A DNA stretch of 64,000 nt from Catenuloplanes atrovinosus (GTDB taxonomy: Bacteria; Actinomycetota; Actinomycetes; Mycobacteriales; Micromonosporaceae), in the NCBI RefSeq assembly GCF_031458235.1, contig NZ_JAVDYB010000001.1, forward strand, positions 2,873,001 through 2,937,000, read 5' to 3'. Position numbers and translations under genes: made by a program. The notes beneath the pieces were generated by a model. It made no database searches. It saw only the letters and a program-made list of their open reading frames with translations, and was not told the origin of the DNA. Every line of letters begins with the position of its first letter. Positions within the stretch are counted from its first letter, which is position 1. Positions 36,175 through 44,531 of this stretch are shown piece after piece.

Positions 36175-37218
36175 ATGTCGGCCGACGTCGTCGCGAACGC
36201 GAGCGGGCTCCGGGAACGCTGCGAGACCGCGCTCGCGGACTGGCTGGACCGGCAGCGCCCGGACTGGCCGGACCTGGCCGTCTTCGAGACGATGCGCCGC
36301 TTCGTGCTGCACGGGGGCAAGCGGCTGCGGCCGATGTTCTGCTACTGGGGCTGGCGCGGCGCGGGCGGCGACGACGGCCCCGGGATCGTGTCCGCCGCCG
36401 CCGCGCTGGAGCTGTTCCACGCGTTCGCGCTGATCCACGACGACATCATGGACGGCAGCGACCTGCGCCGCGGCGAGCCGTCCGTGCACCGGCGGCTCGC
36501 CGACGAGCACCACCGGCGCGGCTGGCGCGGCTCGTCCGGCGCCTACGGCGCGGGCGCCGCGCTGCTCGTCGGCGACCTGCTCGCCGCGTGGGCGGACGAG
36601 CTGTTCGCCTCCGCCGACCCGCACCGCCGGGGCGCCGCGCTGTTCGCCCGCATGCGCACCGAGGTGATCGCCGGTCAGTACCTCGACCTGCGCGCCGGGG
36701 TTGGGGCCGGCTCGGTCGCGGACGCGCTCACCGTGGTCCGGATGAAGGCCGCCCGCTACACGGTCACCCGCCCGCTCCAGATCGGCGCCGCGCTGGCCGG
36801 CGCCGGCGACGAGCTGCTGACCTCCTACCGCGCGTTCGGCGACCCGCTCGGCGACGCGTTCCAGCTCCGCGACGACGTGCTCGGCGTGTTCGGCGACCCG
36901 GCCGTCACCGGCAAGCCCGCGCTCGACGACCTCCGCGAGGGCAAGCAGACCGTGATGCTGGCGCTCGCCCGCGAGCACGCCGCCCCGGACCAGGCGGCCA
37001 CCCTCGATCGCCTGGTGGGCAACCCGGCGCTGGACGAGCGGGCCGCCGCCGTGCTCCGCGAGATCATCGTGGACACCGGCGCGCTCGCCCGCACGGAACG
37101 CATGATCCGCATCCGCGCGGACGCGGCCCGCGACGCGCTCGCCGCCGCCCCCATCACGCCCGAGGCCTTCGCCGCGCTCGCCGAACTCGCCGACCAGGCC
37201 GTCCACCGTCTCTCCTGA
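36175..37218 (+). CDS. Polyprenyl diphosphate synthase (trans-isoprenyl type)
   Basis: 347 residues. The first Asp-rich motif is LIHDDIMDGSDLRRGEPS near residues 86-103, preceded by the GGKRLRP substrate loop. The second is GDAFQLRDDVLGVFGD near residue 225, with DDxxG in place of DDxxD, a common actinobacterial form. It condenses IPP with an allylic diphosphate; the residues before the first motif are HAFAL, which allow a long chain (C20 or more, tentative). Placed last in the Ebo-like operon, it probably supplies the donor for the UbiA enzyme. An ATG start follows AGAAGGG; a terminator hairpin follows the stop. Confidence 0.9.
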   Translation: MSADVVANASGLRERCETALADWLDRQRPDWPDLAVFETMRRFVLHGGKRLRPMFCYWGWRGAGGDDGPGIVSAAAALELFHAFALIHDDIMDGSDLRRGEPSVHRRLADEHHRRGWRGSSGAYGAGAALLVGDLLAAWADELFASADPHRRGAALFARMRTEVIAGQYLDLRAGVGAGSVADALTVVRMKAARYTVTRPLQIGAALAGAGDELLTSYRAFGDPLGDAFQLRDDVLGVFGDPAVTGKPALDDLREGKQTVMLALAREHAAPDQAATLDRLVGNPALDERAAAVLREIIVDTGALARTERMIRIRADAARDALAAAPITPEAFAALAELADQAVHRLS

Positions 37219-37229
37219 CGAACCCATCA

Positions 37230-37256
37230 GCCGGTACGCGCCGGGCGCGTACCGGC
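37230..37256. terminator. Terminator hairpin after the Ebo-like operon
   Basis: GCCGGTACGCGC (37230-37241) pairs perfectly with GCGCGTACCGGC (37245-37256) around a 3 nt loop, 11 nt after the polyprenyl synthetase stop. It lies between convergent genes and could serve both strands. Confidence 0.75.
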
Positions 37257-37354
37257 CCCGGGCGCTTCGCGGTCCGGTGGCGGGCCGGCTCGGTGGCCTC
37301 GATCCGTGGCCGCTGCCGTCCCGCGGCCCGCCGCCGGGCCGCCCGGTGGCCCGG

Positions 37355-39130
37355 TCAGGGCGTCTCGCCGGTGCGGATCAGCTCCGCGCCGTAGAACTCG
37401 CCGTGGATGAGCAGCGTGTCGCCGCGGCACTCGTACCGGGACGGGTCGGCGCTGGCGGTGAGCGACCCGGACGTGTCGACCTCGCCGTTGACCAGCAGCC
37501 GCGACGTGCCGGTGGCGACCGTGCCGGACGCGGTCAGCTCGCCGTCCGCCGTGCGGTAGTGGCCGGTGATCCGGCCGTCGACGATGTGCTCCCACCGGTC
37601 GCCGAGCACGGTGGCCCGAAACGGGGAGCCGGTGTAGACCACCTCGTAGGTGCCGTCCGCCCGGTAGGTGTCGATACCGGTGTCGTAGCCGGTGAAGTCG
37701 GTCGGCACGCCGTCGATGGTGTTCTCGATGACGTACTTCCGCTGCTTCCACACGCCGACGACGCACGGGTCCAGGCCCGGGCTGATCGACGGCGTGGGGG
37801 AGGGGTCGGCCGGGAGCGGCCAGCCGCCCCGGACCGCGGCGTGCACGCCCAGCGAGGCGACCAGCACGACGAGGAGGACACCGGTCGCGGCGACGGTGAC
37901 GGTCACGGCCCGCTGCCGGGAGAGCCCGGCGCCGCCGGCGGCCGGTGCCGAAGGGGCGGAGACGGGCGGCGCCGTGCCACCGGACACCGGCGCGGCCGGG
38001 ACCCGCCCGCCCGGCGGCCCGGCGGTCCCGGGCGCGGGCGGCGGGGGCGGTGCCCACGGCCCACCGGCCGCCGCGTACAGCGCGCCCTCCGCGACCACCA
38101 GCTCCGGCTGGTCGAGCAGCGTCGGCCGTACCCCCAGGGTCTGGAACAGCAGCGAGGCGGCGAGCGGCACGCGGCTCGCGCCGCCGACCAGGAACACGCC
38201 GGCCGGCGCGCCGCCGCCCGCGCCGGCCACCACCCGGCGGGTGGCGACCAGCGTGCGCTCCAGGATCGGCCGGGCGGCCTGGTCGAGCTGCTCCCGGCCG
38301 AGCGGCGCCTCCTCGTCGACGATCGGCACGTGCAGCACCGTGGACGTGGTGCGGGAGAGGACCTCCTTGGCGGTGCGGGCGCCCTCCCACAGCGTGCGGC
38401 GGGCGCGCCGGTCCGCGCGGGTGACCGGGGCCGCCAGCCGCTGCCAGGCCGCCGGGTCGCGGCGGGCGTACGTGCGGGCCAGCAGCTCCACTACGGCGGC
38501 GTCCACGTCCGTACCGCCGGTGTCGTCCAGACCCTCCGAGGCGACCACCCGCGGGCCGTGCGGCGCGGCCTGGACCACCGACACGTCGAACGTGCCCGCG
38601 CCGAAGTCGTAGATCACCACCCGGCCGCCGGGCGGGATGCGCGCCGCGGCCCGGTGCACCACGTAGCCGGCCGCCGCGATCGGCTCCGGTACCAGCGTGA
38701 CCTCGGGGAAGACGGTGCGGGCCGCGGACTCCAGGCGCTGCCGGCGCCGCGCGGCCCAGGCGGCCGGGTGGGTGAGCACGACCGCGGTGACCGGCCGCCC
38801 GGCGACGCGGCGCGCCTCCGCGGCCACGTGCCCGAGCACGGCCGCGATCACCGCCTCGGTGGCCGGCTGCGCGGCGCCGAGCAGCATCGTCTCCTCGTCG
38901 ATGTGCCGCTTCGGGTGTGGCTCGAACCCGGCCGGATCGGTCTGCGCGGCGTGCAGCGCGTCGCGGCCGACGATCAGGCGCCCGGACGGATCGGCCCAGA
39001 CGCCGGACGGCAGCAGCGGCGAGCCGTCGAAGATCAACGGCGTGGGCGGGCGGCCCTCGACCGCGAGCATGGCCACGGTGTGCGAGGTGCCGAGATCGAT
39101 GCCGAGCCGGACGGCCGTCACATCGGACAC
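37355..39130 (-). CDS. Membrane-anchored Hsp70-like protein
   Basis: 591 residues from the GTG at 39130 (a TTG at 39151 is the alternative). Residues 1-~365 form an Hsp70/actin-type ATPase domain: GIDLGTSHTVAML, LVPEPIAAAGYVV, VVIYDFGAGTFDVSVVQ and VFLVGGASRVPLAASLL. There is no DnaK peptide-binding domain; instead there is a Pro/Gly-rich linker (~370-420), one membrane helix near 425-445, and an outside domain of ~140 residues with VVGVWKQRKYVIENTIDGVPTDF and two Cys. It may pass a cytoplasmic ATP state to an external domain. No DnaJ or GrpE partner is nearby. Convergent with the Ebo-like operon. Confidence 0.82.
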   Translation of the reverse strand: MSDVTAVRLGIDLGTSHTVAMLAVEGRPPTPLIFDGSPLLPSGVWADPSGRLIVGRDALHAAQTDPAGFEPHPKRHIDEETMLLGAAQPATEAVIAAVLGHVAAEARRVAGRPVTAVVLTHPAAWAARRRQRLESAARTVFPEVTLVPEPIAAAGYVVHRAAARIPPGGRVVIYDFGAGTFDVSVVQAAPHGPRVVASEGLDDTGGTDVDAAVVELLARTYARRDPAAWQRLAAPVTRADRRARRTLWEGARTAKEVLSRTTSTVLHVPIVDEEAPLGREQLDQAARPILERTLVATRRVVAGAGGGAPAGVFLVGGASRVPLAASLLFQTLGVRPTLLDQPELVVAEGALYAAAGGPWAPPPPPAPGTAGPPGGRVPAAPVSGGTAPPVSAPSAPAAGGAGLSRQRAVTVTVAATGVLLVVLVASLGVHAAVRGGWPLPADPSPTPSISPGLDPCVVGVWKQRKYVIENTIDGVPTDFTGYDTGIDTYRADGTYEVVYTGSPFRATVLGDRWEHIVDGRITGHYRTADGELTASGTVATGTSRLLVNGEVDTSGSLTASADPSRYECRGDTLLIHGEFYGAELIRTGETP

Positions 39131-39155
39131 GGTACGGAACCGCCGCCACAATCAC

Positions 39156-39184
39156 TTGCACATTTAAGTCAATCCCGTTACGGT
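39156..39184 (+). promoter_or_regulatory. Sigma-70-type promoter for the DoxX gene
   Basis: TTGCAC (39156-39161) and TACGGT (39179-39184) are spaced by exactly 17 nt, matching the actinobacterial housekeeping consensus well. The region is clearly AT-richer than its surroundings. The predicted start site is about 35 nt before the ATG at 39226. Confidence 0.55.
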
Positions 39185-39225
39185 TCGCTTCACTGCTTAA
39201 CTCATCTCCGGGTGCTTGGGGAATC

Positions 39226-39606
39226 ATGAACATCGTTCTGTGGGTCATCGCCGGACTGCTCGCGGCCGCATTCCTGATGTCGGGCGCGATGAAGGTGGTC
39301 CAGTCGCGGGAGAAGCTGATCGCGTCCGGCATGGGCTGGGCCGAGGACTTCCCGCCCGGCGGGATCACCGCGATCGGCATCCTGGAGGTGCTGGGCGCGA
39401 TCGGGCTGATCCTGCCGGCCGTGACCGGCGTCGCACCGATCCTGGTGCCCTTCGCCGCCACCGGGCTGGCGCTGGTCATGGCGGGCGCGATGGTGGTGCA
39501 CGCCCGTCGCCGTGAGCTGCCGATGCTGGCGGTCAACGCGGTGCTGCTGATCCTGGCGGCCGTGGTCGCCTGGGGCCGATTCGGGCCGTACGCGTTCTCC
39601 GCGTGA
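39226..39606 (+). CDS. DoxX-family membrane protein
   Basis: 126 residues with four membrane helices: VLWVIAGLLAAAFLMSGAMKV, GITAIGILEVLGAIGLILPAV, LVPFAATGLALVMAGAMVV and MLAVNAVLLILAAVVAW. The SGAMKVVQ after helix 1 and the GxxE in helix 2 are DoxX family features. The family includes terminal quinol-oxidase subunits and redox partners, but small actinobacterial members have no proven role. The frame extends upstream, but the ATG begins right before the first helix. A 10 bp hairpin follows the stop. Confidence 0.85.
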   Translation: MNIVLWVIAGLLAAAFLMSGAMKVVQSREKLIASGMGWAEDFPPGGITAIGILEVLGAIGLILPAVTGVAPILVPFAATGLALVMAGAMVVHARRRELPMLAVNAVLLILAAVVAWGRFGPYAFSA

Positions 39607-39614
39607 CCAGTTTT

Positions 39615-39641
39615 CCGGGCCGTGCGCTGGTCACGGCCCGG
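39615..39641 (+). terminator. Terminator hairpin after the DoxX gene
   Basis: CCGGGCCGTG (39615-39624) pairs perfectly with CACGGCCCGG (39632-39641) around a 7 nt loop. It starts 8 nt after the DoxX stop, with a TTTT just before it, and precedes the aminopeptidase leader. Confidence 0.75.
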
Positions 39642-39740
39642 ATTCGCGCGAAGTGACGATTGATGGGCATGCCTCGATGGCGATTCGGCGATAGGGTCCC
39701 TGGCGGGGAATCAGCGAATCGACATGCATGGGGGGCATGG

Positions 39741-41843
39741 ATGTTGCGACGAACGACCCTGATCGGCACCGTGATCGTGGCGATGCTGCTCGCCGGCGCG
39801 CAGGGCGCGGCGGCACACGGCGGCGGGTTCACACCCGGCGCGCCCGGCCTCGGCGATCCGTATTTCCCGCTCGACGGCAACGGCGGATACGACGTCCGCC
39901 ACTACGACCTCGACGTGCGCTACACGCCGGCCACCGACGTGCTGGCCGGCACCGCGACGATCAGCGCGCGGGCGACCCAGAACCTCTCCGCCTTCAACCT
40001 CGACTTCGAGGGCCTGACCATCCGGTCGCTGACCGTCGACGGCGCGCCCGCGCGGTTCACCCGCGACGGTGCCGAGCTGACCGTCGTGCCCCGCCGCGGC
40101 CTGCCGAAGAACCGGTCGTTCACCGTGGTGGTGCGCTACGACGGCGTGCCGCAGACGATCAACGACCCGATCCTCGGCACGGCCGGCGTCTTCCACACCG
40201 ACGACGGCATGGTCATCGCCGGCCAGCCGGACGTGGCCGCCACCTGGTTCCCGGTCAACGACCACCCGACCGACAAGGCGTCCTACACGATCAAGCTGAC
40301 CGTGCCGAAGGGCCTCGAGGCGGTGGCGAACGGCGCGCTCACCGGCACCCGCACCCGCGGCGACTGGACCACGTGGACCTGGGACGCGCGCGAGCCGATG
40401 GCGTCCTACCTGGTCACGGCCAACGTCGGCGAGTTCCGCATGAACGAGTACCGGTCCGGTGGCGTCCGCTACTGGGACGCGGTCGACCCCGACCTCTACA
40501 CCCCGCCCGCGGCGCCGAGCAGCGGCGAGAGCTTCGCGCTCAGCGGCGGCGGCGAGCCCGGCTACCGGCGGCTCACCCGCACGCTGGACGTGCCGGCCGG
40601 CGGCGCCACGCTCGGCTTCGACGCCACCGTCGCCATCGAGGGCGGCTGGGACTTCTTCCTGGTCGAGGCGCGCACACCCGGCCAGGACGACTGGACCACG
40701 CTGCCGGACGCGAACGGCCACACCTCGACCGAGACGCACCTCGTCTGCGCGTACGCGCCGGTCCTGCACCCGTTCCTGCTGCACTACGTGACGCCCGGCG
40801 AGGAGGGCGCGTGCGCGTCCGCGACCGGCACCACCGGCGAGTGGCACGCCGCGACCGGAAGCGGCGGCGGCGTGCAGGAGTGGTCGGTCGACCTCGGCCG
40901 CTGGGCCGGCGGTCAGGTCGAGGTCTCCCTGACCTACGTCAACGACGACTTCGTGACCTCGCCCGGGGTGTTCATCGACGACGTGGTGGTCTCCACCGGG
41001 CAGGGCAGCACCGGCTTCGAGGCCGACGGCGACGTGTTCGACGGCTGGACGCCCGGCGGCCCGCCGGAGGGCTCCCCGCCTAACCCGGCACAGTGGACCG
41101 TCGGTGACGCCGACGACATCACCACCACCGGCGACATCATCGACGCCTCGTTCGCCCGCCAGCCGGAGATCGTCGACTTCCTGTCGGACACGTTCGGGCC
41201 GTACCCGTTCCGGACCTCCGGCGGCATCGTCGACGACCTGCCCGGGCTCGGCTTCGCGCTGGAGACGCAGACGCGCCCGATCTACTCCACGGCCTTCTTC
41301 AGCAGCGTGGAGAGCGGCGCCGACGTGATCGTGCACGAGCTGGCCCACCAGTGGTACGGCGACAGCGTCGCGCTCGCCCGCTGGCAGGACATCTGGCTCA
41401 ACGAGGGCTTCGCGTCGTACGCGGAGTGGCTGTGGTCGGAGCGCGAGGGCAACGGCACGACGAAGGAGATCTTCGCGAACTACGCGGCGATCCCGGCCGA
41501 GTCGGAGTTCTGGCGGACCACGATCGGTGACCCGGGGCCGGAGCGGCTGTTCGACGGCGCGGTCTACACGCGCGGCGCGATGACGCTGCAGGCGCTGCGC
41601 GACCGGGTCGGCGACGCCGCGTTCTTCCGGATCCTGCGCGGCTGGGCGACGACGCGGGCCGGCGGCAACGTCACCACGCCGGAGTTCATCGCGTACGCGG
41701 AGCGCGTCTCCGGGCAGCAGCTCGACGACCTGTTCCAGGCGTGGCTGTTCACGCCCGCCAAGCCCGCCATCCCCGAGCCGGCGGCGCGGGCGGCGGGCTC
41801 GGCGGAGATCCCCGAGCTGCTGCGGCCGCTGCCGCGCCGCTGA
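39741..41843 (+). CDS. Secreted M1-family metallo-aminopeptidase with inserted domain
   Basis: 700 residues. A Sec signal peptide ends near residue 24 (GAAAHGG). The N-terminal saddle-like domain (DVRHYDLDVRYTPATDVLAGTATI) covers ~35-245. The gluzincin core has HELAHQWYG at 532-540 and NEGFASYAEW with the third zinc ligand near residue 555. Between them, residues ~250-450 hold an extra beta-sandwich-like segment (GGWDFFLVEARTPGQDDWTTL, VFIDDVVVSTGQG, FEADGDVFDGW) that replaces the usual short link and resembles the immune-inhibitor-A/MAM-like sandwich. It removes N-terminal residues from peptides outside the cell. The ATG follows GGGGGG; the upstream extension is rejected because it would precede the signal. 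Confidence 0.88.
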   Translation: MLRRTTLIGTVIVAMLLAGAQGAAAHGGGFTPGAPGLGDPYFPLDGNGGYDVRHYDLDVRYTPATDVLAGTATISARATQNLSAFNLDFEGLTIRSLTVDGAPARFTRDGAELTVVPRRGLPKNRSFTVVVRYDGVPQTINDPILGTAGVFHTDDGMVIAGQPDVAATWFPVNDHPTDKASYTIKLTVPKGLEAVANGALTGTRTRGDWTTWTWDAREPMASYLVTANVGEFRMNEYRSGGVRYWDAVDPDLYTPPAAPSSGESFALSGGGEPGYRRLTRTLDVPAGGATLGFDATVAIEGGWDFFLVEARTPGQDDWTTLPDANGHTSTETHLVCAYAPVLHPFLLHYVTPGEEGACASATGTTGEWHAATGSGGGVQEWSVDLGRWAGGQVEVSLTYVNDDFVTSPGVFIDDVVVSTGQGSTGFEADGDVFDGWTPGGPPEGSPPNPAQWTVGDADDITTTGDIIDASFARQPEIVDFLSDTFGPYPFRTSGGIVDDLPGLGFALETQTRPIYSTAFFSSVESGADVIVHELAHQWYGDSVALARWQDIWLNEGFASYAEWLWSEREGNGTTKEIFANYAAIPAESEFWRTTIGDPGPERLFDGAVYTRGAMTLQALRDRVGDAAFFRILRGWATTRAGGNVTTPEFIAYAERVSGQQLDDLFQAWLFTPAKPAIPEPAARAAGSAEIPELLRPLPRR

Positions 41844-41852
41844 TCGACCGGT

Positions 41853-41884
41853 AACGGGCCGGGCTCCGCGGAGCCCGGCCCGTT
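41853..41884. terminator. Bidirectional 16 bp palindromic terminator
   Basis: AACGGGCCGGGCTCCG and its exact complement abut to make a 32 bp perfect palindrome, with AA at one end and TT at the other. It lies between the convergent aminopeptidase and isomerase genes, close to both stops, and would terminate both. Confidence 0.85.
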
Positions 41885-41897
41885 CCGCTTCAGCGGA

Positions 41898-42902
41898 TCA
41901 GCGCGAGGAGAAGGCCGCGTCGAACGCGGACTCCGGCGCGTCGAACGCGAGGCCCCGCACGAAGCGCAGTGCCTCGGGCGCGCCGACCAGGCGGTCCATG
42001 CCGGCGTCCTCCCACTCGATCGAGATCGGGCCCTGGTATCCGATCGCGTTCAGCGCACGGAAGCAGTCCTCCCACGGCACGTCGCCGCGGCCGGTGGAGA
42101 CGAAGTCCCAGCCGCGCCGCAGGTCGGCCCACGGCAGGTGCGAGGAGAGCCGGCCGCGCCGCCCGTCGCCGGTGCGGACCTTGGCGTCCTTGCAGTCCAC
42201 GTGGTAGATCCGGTCGGCGAAGTCCAGGATGAAGTTCACCGGGTCCAGCTCCTGCCACACGAAGTGCGACGGGTCCCAGTTGAGGCCGAACGCGGGCCGG
42301 TTGCCGATCGCCTCCAGCGCGCGCTTCGTCGTCCAGTAGTCGTAGGCGATCTCGGACGGGTGCACCTCGTGCGCGAACCGCACGCCCACCTCGTCGAAGA
42401 CGTCCAGGATCGGGTTCCACCGGTCCGCGAAGTCCTGGTAGCCACGCTCGATCATCGCGGCCGGGACCGGCGGGAACATGGCGAGCGTGTGCCAGATCGA
42501 CGAGCCGGTGAAGCCGACCACGGTCTTCACGCCGAGCTTCGCCGCCGCCCGCGCGGTGTCCGCGATCTCCGCGGCCGCGCGCCGGCGCACGCCCTCCGGC
42601 TCGCCGTCGCCCCAGATCCGGGCCGGCAGGATGTCCTGGTGCCGCTCGTCGATCGGGTGGTCGCAGACGGCCTGCCCGACCAGGTGGTTGGAGATCGCGA
42701 AGACCTGCAGGTTGTGCTTGGCGAGCTGTTCCCGCTTGCGGTCCACGTACGACTCGTCGGACAGCGCCTTGTCCACCTCGAAGTGGTCACCCCAGCAGGC
42801 GATCTCCAGCCCGTCGTAGCCCCACTCGGAGGCGAGCCGGCACACCTCCTCGAACGGCAGATCCGCCCACTGCCCGGTGAACAACGTGATCGGTCGCGCC
42901 AT
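41898..42902 (-). CDS. TIM-barrel sugar isomerase/epimerase-like protein
   Basis: 334 residues of the AP-endonuclease-2 TIM-barrel family: [103 protein letters not shown], and [11 protein letters not shown]. The Glu/Asp/His/Glu set at strand ends is the normal metal site. Such proteins often pair with Gfo/Idh/MocA dehydrogenases in sugar or inositol breakdown, but none is adjacent here. It has no signal peptide, unlike the one at 17979. The ATG at 42902 follows GAGGGAGA. Confidence 0.87.
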   Translation of the reverse strand: MARPITLFTGQWADLPFEEVCRLASEWGYDGLEIACWGDHFEVDKALSDESYVDRKREQLAKHNLQVFAISNHLVGQAVCDHPIDERHQDILPARIWGDGEPEGVRRRAAAEIADTARAAAKLGVKTVVGFTGSSIWHTLAMFPPVPAAMIERGYQDFADRWNPILDVFDEVGVRFAHEVHPSEIAYDYWTTKRALEAIGNRPAFGLNWDPSHFVWQELDPVNFILDFADRIYHVDCKDAKVRTGDGRRGRLSSHLPWADLRRGWDFVSTGRGDVPWEDCFRALNAIGYQGPISIEWEDAGMDRLVGAPEALRFVRGLAFDAPESAFDAAFSSR

Positions 42903-43123
42903 GTGTCTGTCTCCCTCGGTGCCCGCGGTGACGGTCCTGTGCGTGGCGGACCGCGGCACGGCGGCAGGGCCGGGCGGCGGTCAGCCGGTCGGCGCGAGGG
43001 GAAGGCCGCAACCGGACCCGCCGCGGCGACCTCGCACCGGACCGACGGTCTCCAGCACCCCGGGCGGGTTGCGCCTCCCGCCCGAGCCGTCGGCCCGCGA
43101 GGCGACCCGCGGATCCGGCCTCC

Positions 43124-43152
43124 ACCCTAGGCGACCGTCCCCGCACAGACCA
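43124..43152 (-). promoter_or_regulatory. Possible promoter for the TIM-barrel gene
   Basis: On the minus strand TGGTCT and TAGGGT are spaced by 17 nt in the 283 bp gap before the isomerase gene. The -10 is good and the -35 is weak. It would give a leader of about 215 nt. The rest of this gap shows no gene. Confidence 0.3.
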
Positions 43153-43185
43153 GCCCCGCGCGGCCGATCGGCGGGTGGCGGCCGG

Positions 43186-43707
43186 TCAGCGCGTCGTGGC
43201 CGGGATGATGCGGAAGTCGCGCTGGAACACGAGGTTGTGCAGATCCCCGGCGACGATGGCGCGCATGGTCGGGATCTGGTCGCGGGCGTCCTCGGCGGAG
43301 AAGACGTTGAGCGGCCACTCGCCCACGGTGACGCCGCGCAGGTGCGGGTGGTGGAAGCCCCTGCCGTAGTGGGCGCGCAGCATCAGCGCGGGCAGGCCGG
43401 CGTCCCGCTGTTCCGGCCAGCTGAGCGTCCACTCGGCCGCCGGGCCGGTGCCGTCGTCCCGCACGCCGGTGGCCGCGACGGTGCCGGTGCCGAGCAGCAG
43501 TTCCTCGTCGACCTCGCGCAGCACCTGCTCCGCCGCGGGGCCGAGCACGTCCACGGTGGCGGCGAAGACCTTCTCCTTCCCGGCCCGGTCGGTGGCGGTG
43601 CCGTGCGTACCGTCGCGGAGATCCGCGAAGTGGCGCAGCAGCGCCTCGTGAACGGTGGCCATGTCGGTGCTCCCTGCGATGTCGGTGGACGGGGTTCCGT
43701 GCGTCAT
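43186..43707 (-). CDS. Conserved-looking protein of unknown function, coupled to tetR
   Basis: 173 residues. No domain is recognised. The first half is helical (VHEALLRHFADLRDGTHG, EKVFAATVDVLGPAAEQVLREVDEELLLGTG), the second is beta-rich with EWTLSWPEQRDAGLPALMLRAHYGRGFHHPHLRGVTVGEWPLNVFS. No signal or membrane segment is present. Its ATG overlaps the tetR-type stop (ATGA), so it is translationally coupled to the regulator and may be a ligand-handling or co-repressor partner (inference). An internal ATG near residue 16 is possible as start. Confidence 0.7.
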   Translation of the reverse strand: MTHGTPSTDIAGSTDMATVHEALLRHFADLRDGTHGTATDRAGKEKVFAATVDVLGPAAEQVLREVDEELLLGTGTVAATGVRDDGTGPAAEWTLSWPEQRDAGLPALMLRAHYGRGFHHPHLRGVTVGEWPLNVFSAEDARDQIPTMRAIVAGDLHNLVFQRDFRIIPATTR

Positions 43708-44462
43708 CGGCCGGCCTCGTCCACCAGCGAGGCGACGCCGCGGAGGATGAGGTCGAGGCCGAGCGCGAAGTCGGTGTCGTCGATCCAGTCCGGGTTCGCG
43801 CCGAACGCGCCGCCGGCCGCGGCGGCGGCCAGCGCCGGGTAGTCCTCCGGGTCGAGCACCTCGGCCAGCACCGCGCCGTACGCCTCCGGGCCGCCCAGCC
43901 CCTCCTGCGGGCCCAGGCTGACCGCGAGCCCGGCCTGGGCGGCGGCGTACCCGGTGAGCGTGGTGACGATCGGGATGCGGGCGCCGGCGGGCAGTCCGGT
44001 CGCGTCCAGCGCGGCCAGCGCGCGGTCCAGCCAGCGCAGCGCGCGCGGCCCGGCCGGTGGCGTGCGGCGGGTGAGCTCGAGCTGCCACGGGCGGCCGATC
44101 AGGTAGTCGCGGTGCGCGCGGGTCCACGCCGTCAGGTAGTCGCGCCAGGACTGGCCCTTGCCCGGCGCGGGCGGGTCGGGCACGGCCGCGTCCGCCATCA
44201 GCACCAGCAGCTCGTCCTTGCTGCCCACGTACCGGTAGAGCGACATCGGCGCGACGCCGAGCCGCTCGGCGACGCTGCTCATCCGCACGCCGGCCAGCCC
44301 GTCCACGTCCGCGATCGCGATCGCGGCGGCGACGATGCCGGGGACGTCGAGGCTGGGGCGCGGGCCGCGGCGGGAGCCGGTGTCGCGGCCCCACATGCGC
44401 GCCACCACCGGCGGGATCGTCCCCATCTGCACCGTCCTGCCCTCATTGGCTGTTCGCGTCAT
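43704..44462 (-). CDS. TetR/AcrR-family repressor
   Basis: 252 residues from the ATG at 44462; a start at the GTG/ATG near 44432-44426 would remove 10-12 residues. The HTH spans ~38-85 (AAIAIADVDGLAGVRMSSVAERLGVAPMSLYRYVGSKDELL). The C-terminal ligand domain resembles the TetR class with LIGRPWQLELTRRTPPAGPRALRWLDRALAAL. It is divergent from the DUF418 membrane-protein gene, with only 69 bp between the starts, the usual layout for a repressor of its neighbour. Arms CTGCGT and ACGCAG in that gap could belong to an operator. Confidence 0.87.
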   Translation of the reverse strand: MTRTANEGRTVQMGTIPPVVARMWGRDTGSRRGPRPSLDVPGIVAAAIAIADVDGLAGVRMSSVAERLGVAPMSLYRYVGSKDELLVLMADAAVPDPPAPGKGQSWRDYLTAWTRAHRDYLIGRPWQLELTRRTPPAGPRALRWLDRALAALDATGLPAGARIPIVTTLTGYAAAQAGLAVSLGPQEGLGGPEAYGAVLAEVLDPEDYPALAAAAAGGAFGANPDWIDDTDFALGLDLILRGVASLVDEAGR

Positions 44463-44531
44463 CAGTCTAGAGAAGTCATCTGCGTATGTCGTACTGTGTA
44501 GCTTCAACGCAGTTAACGGGGAGGGTGTCGG

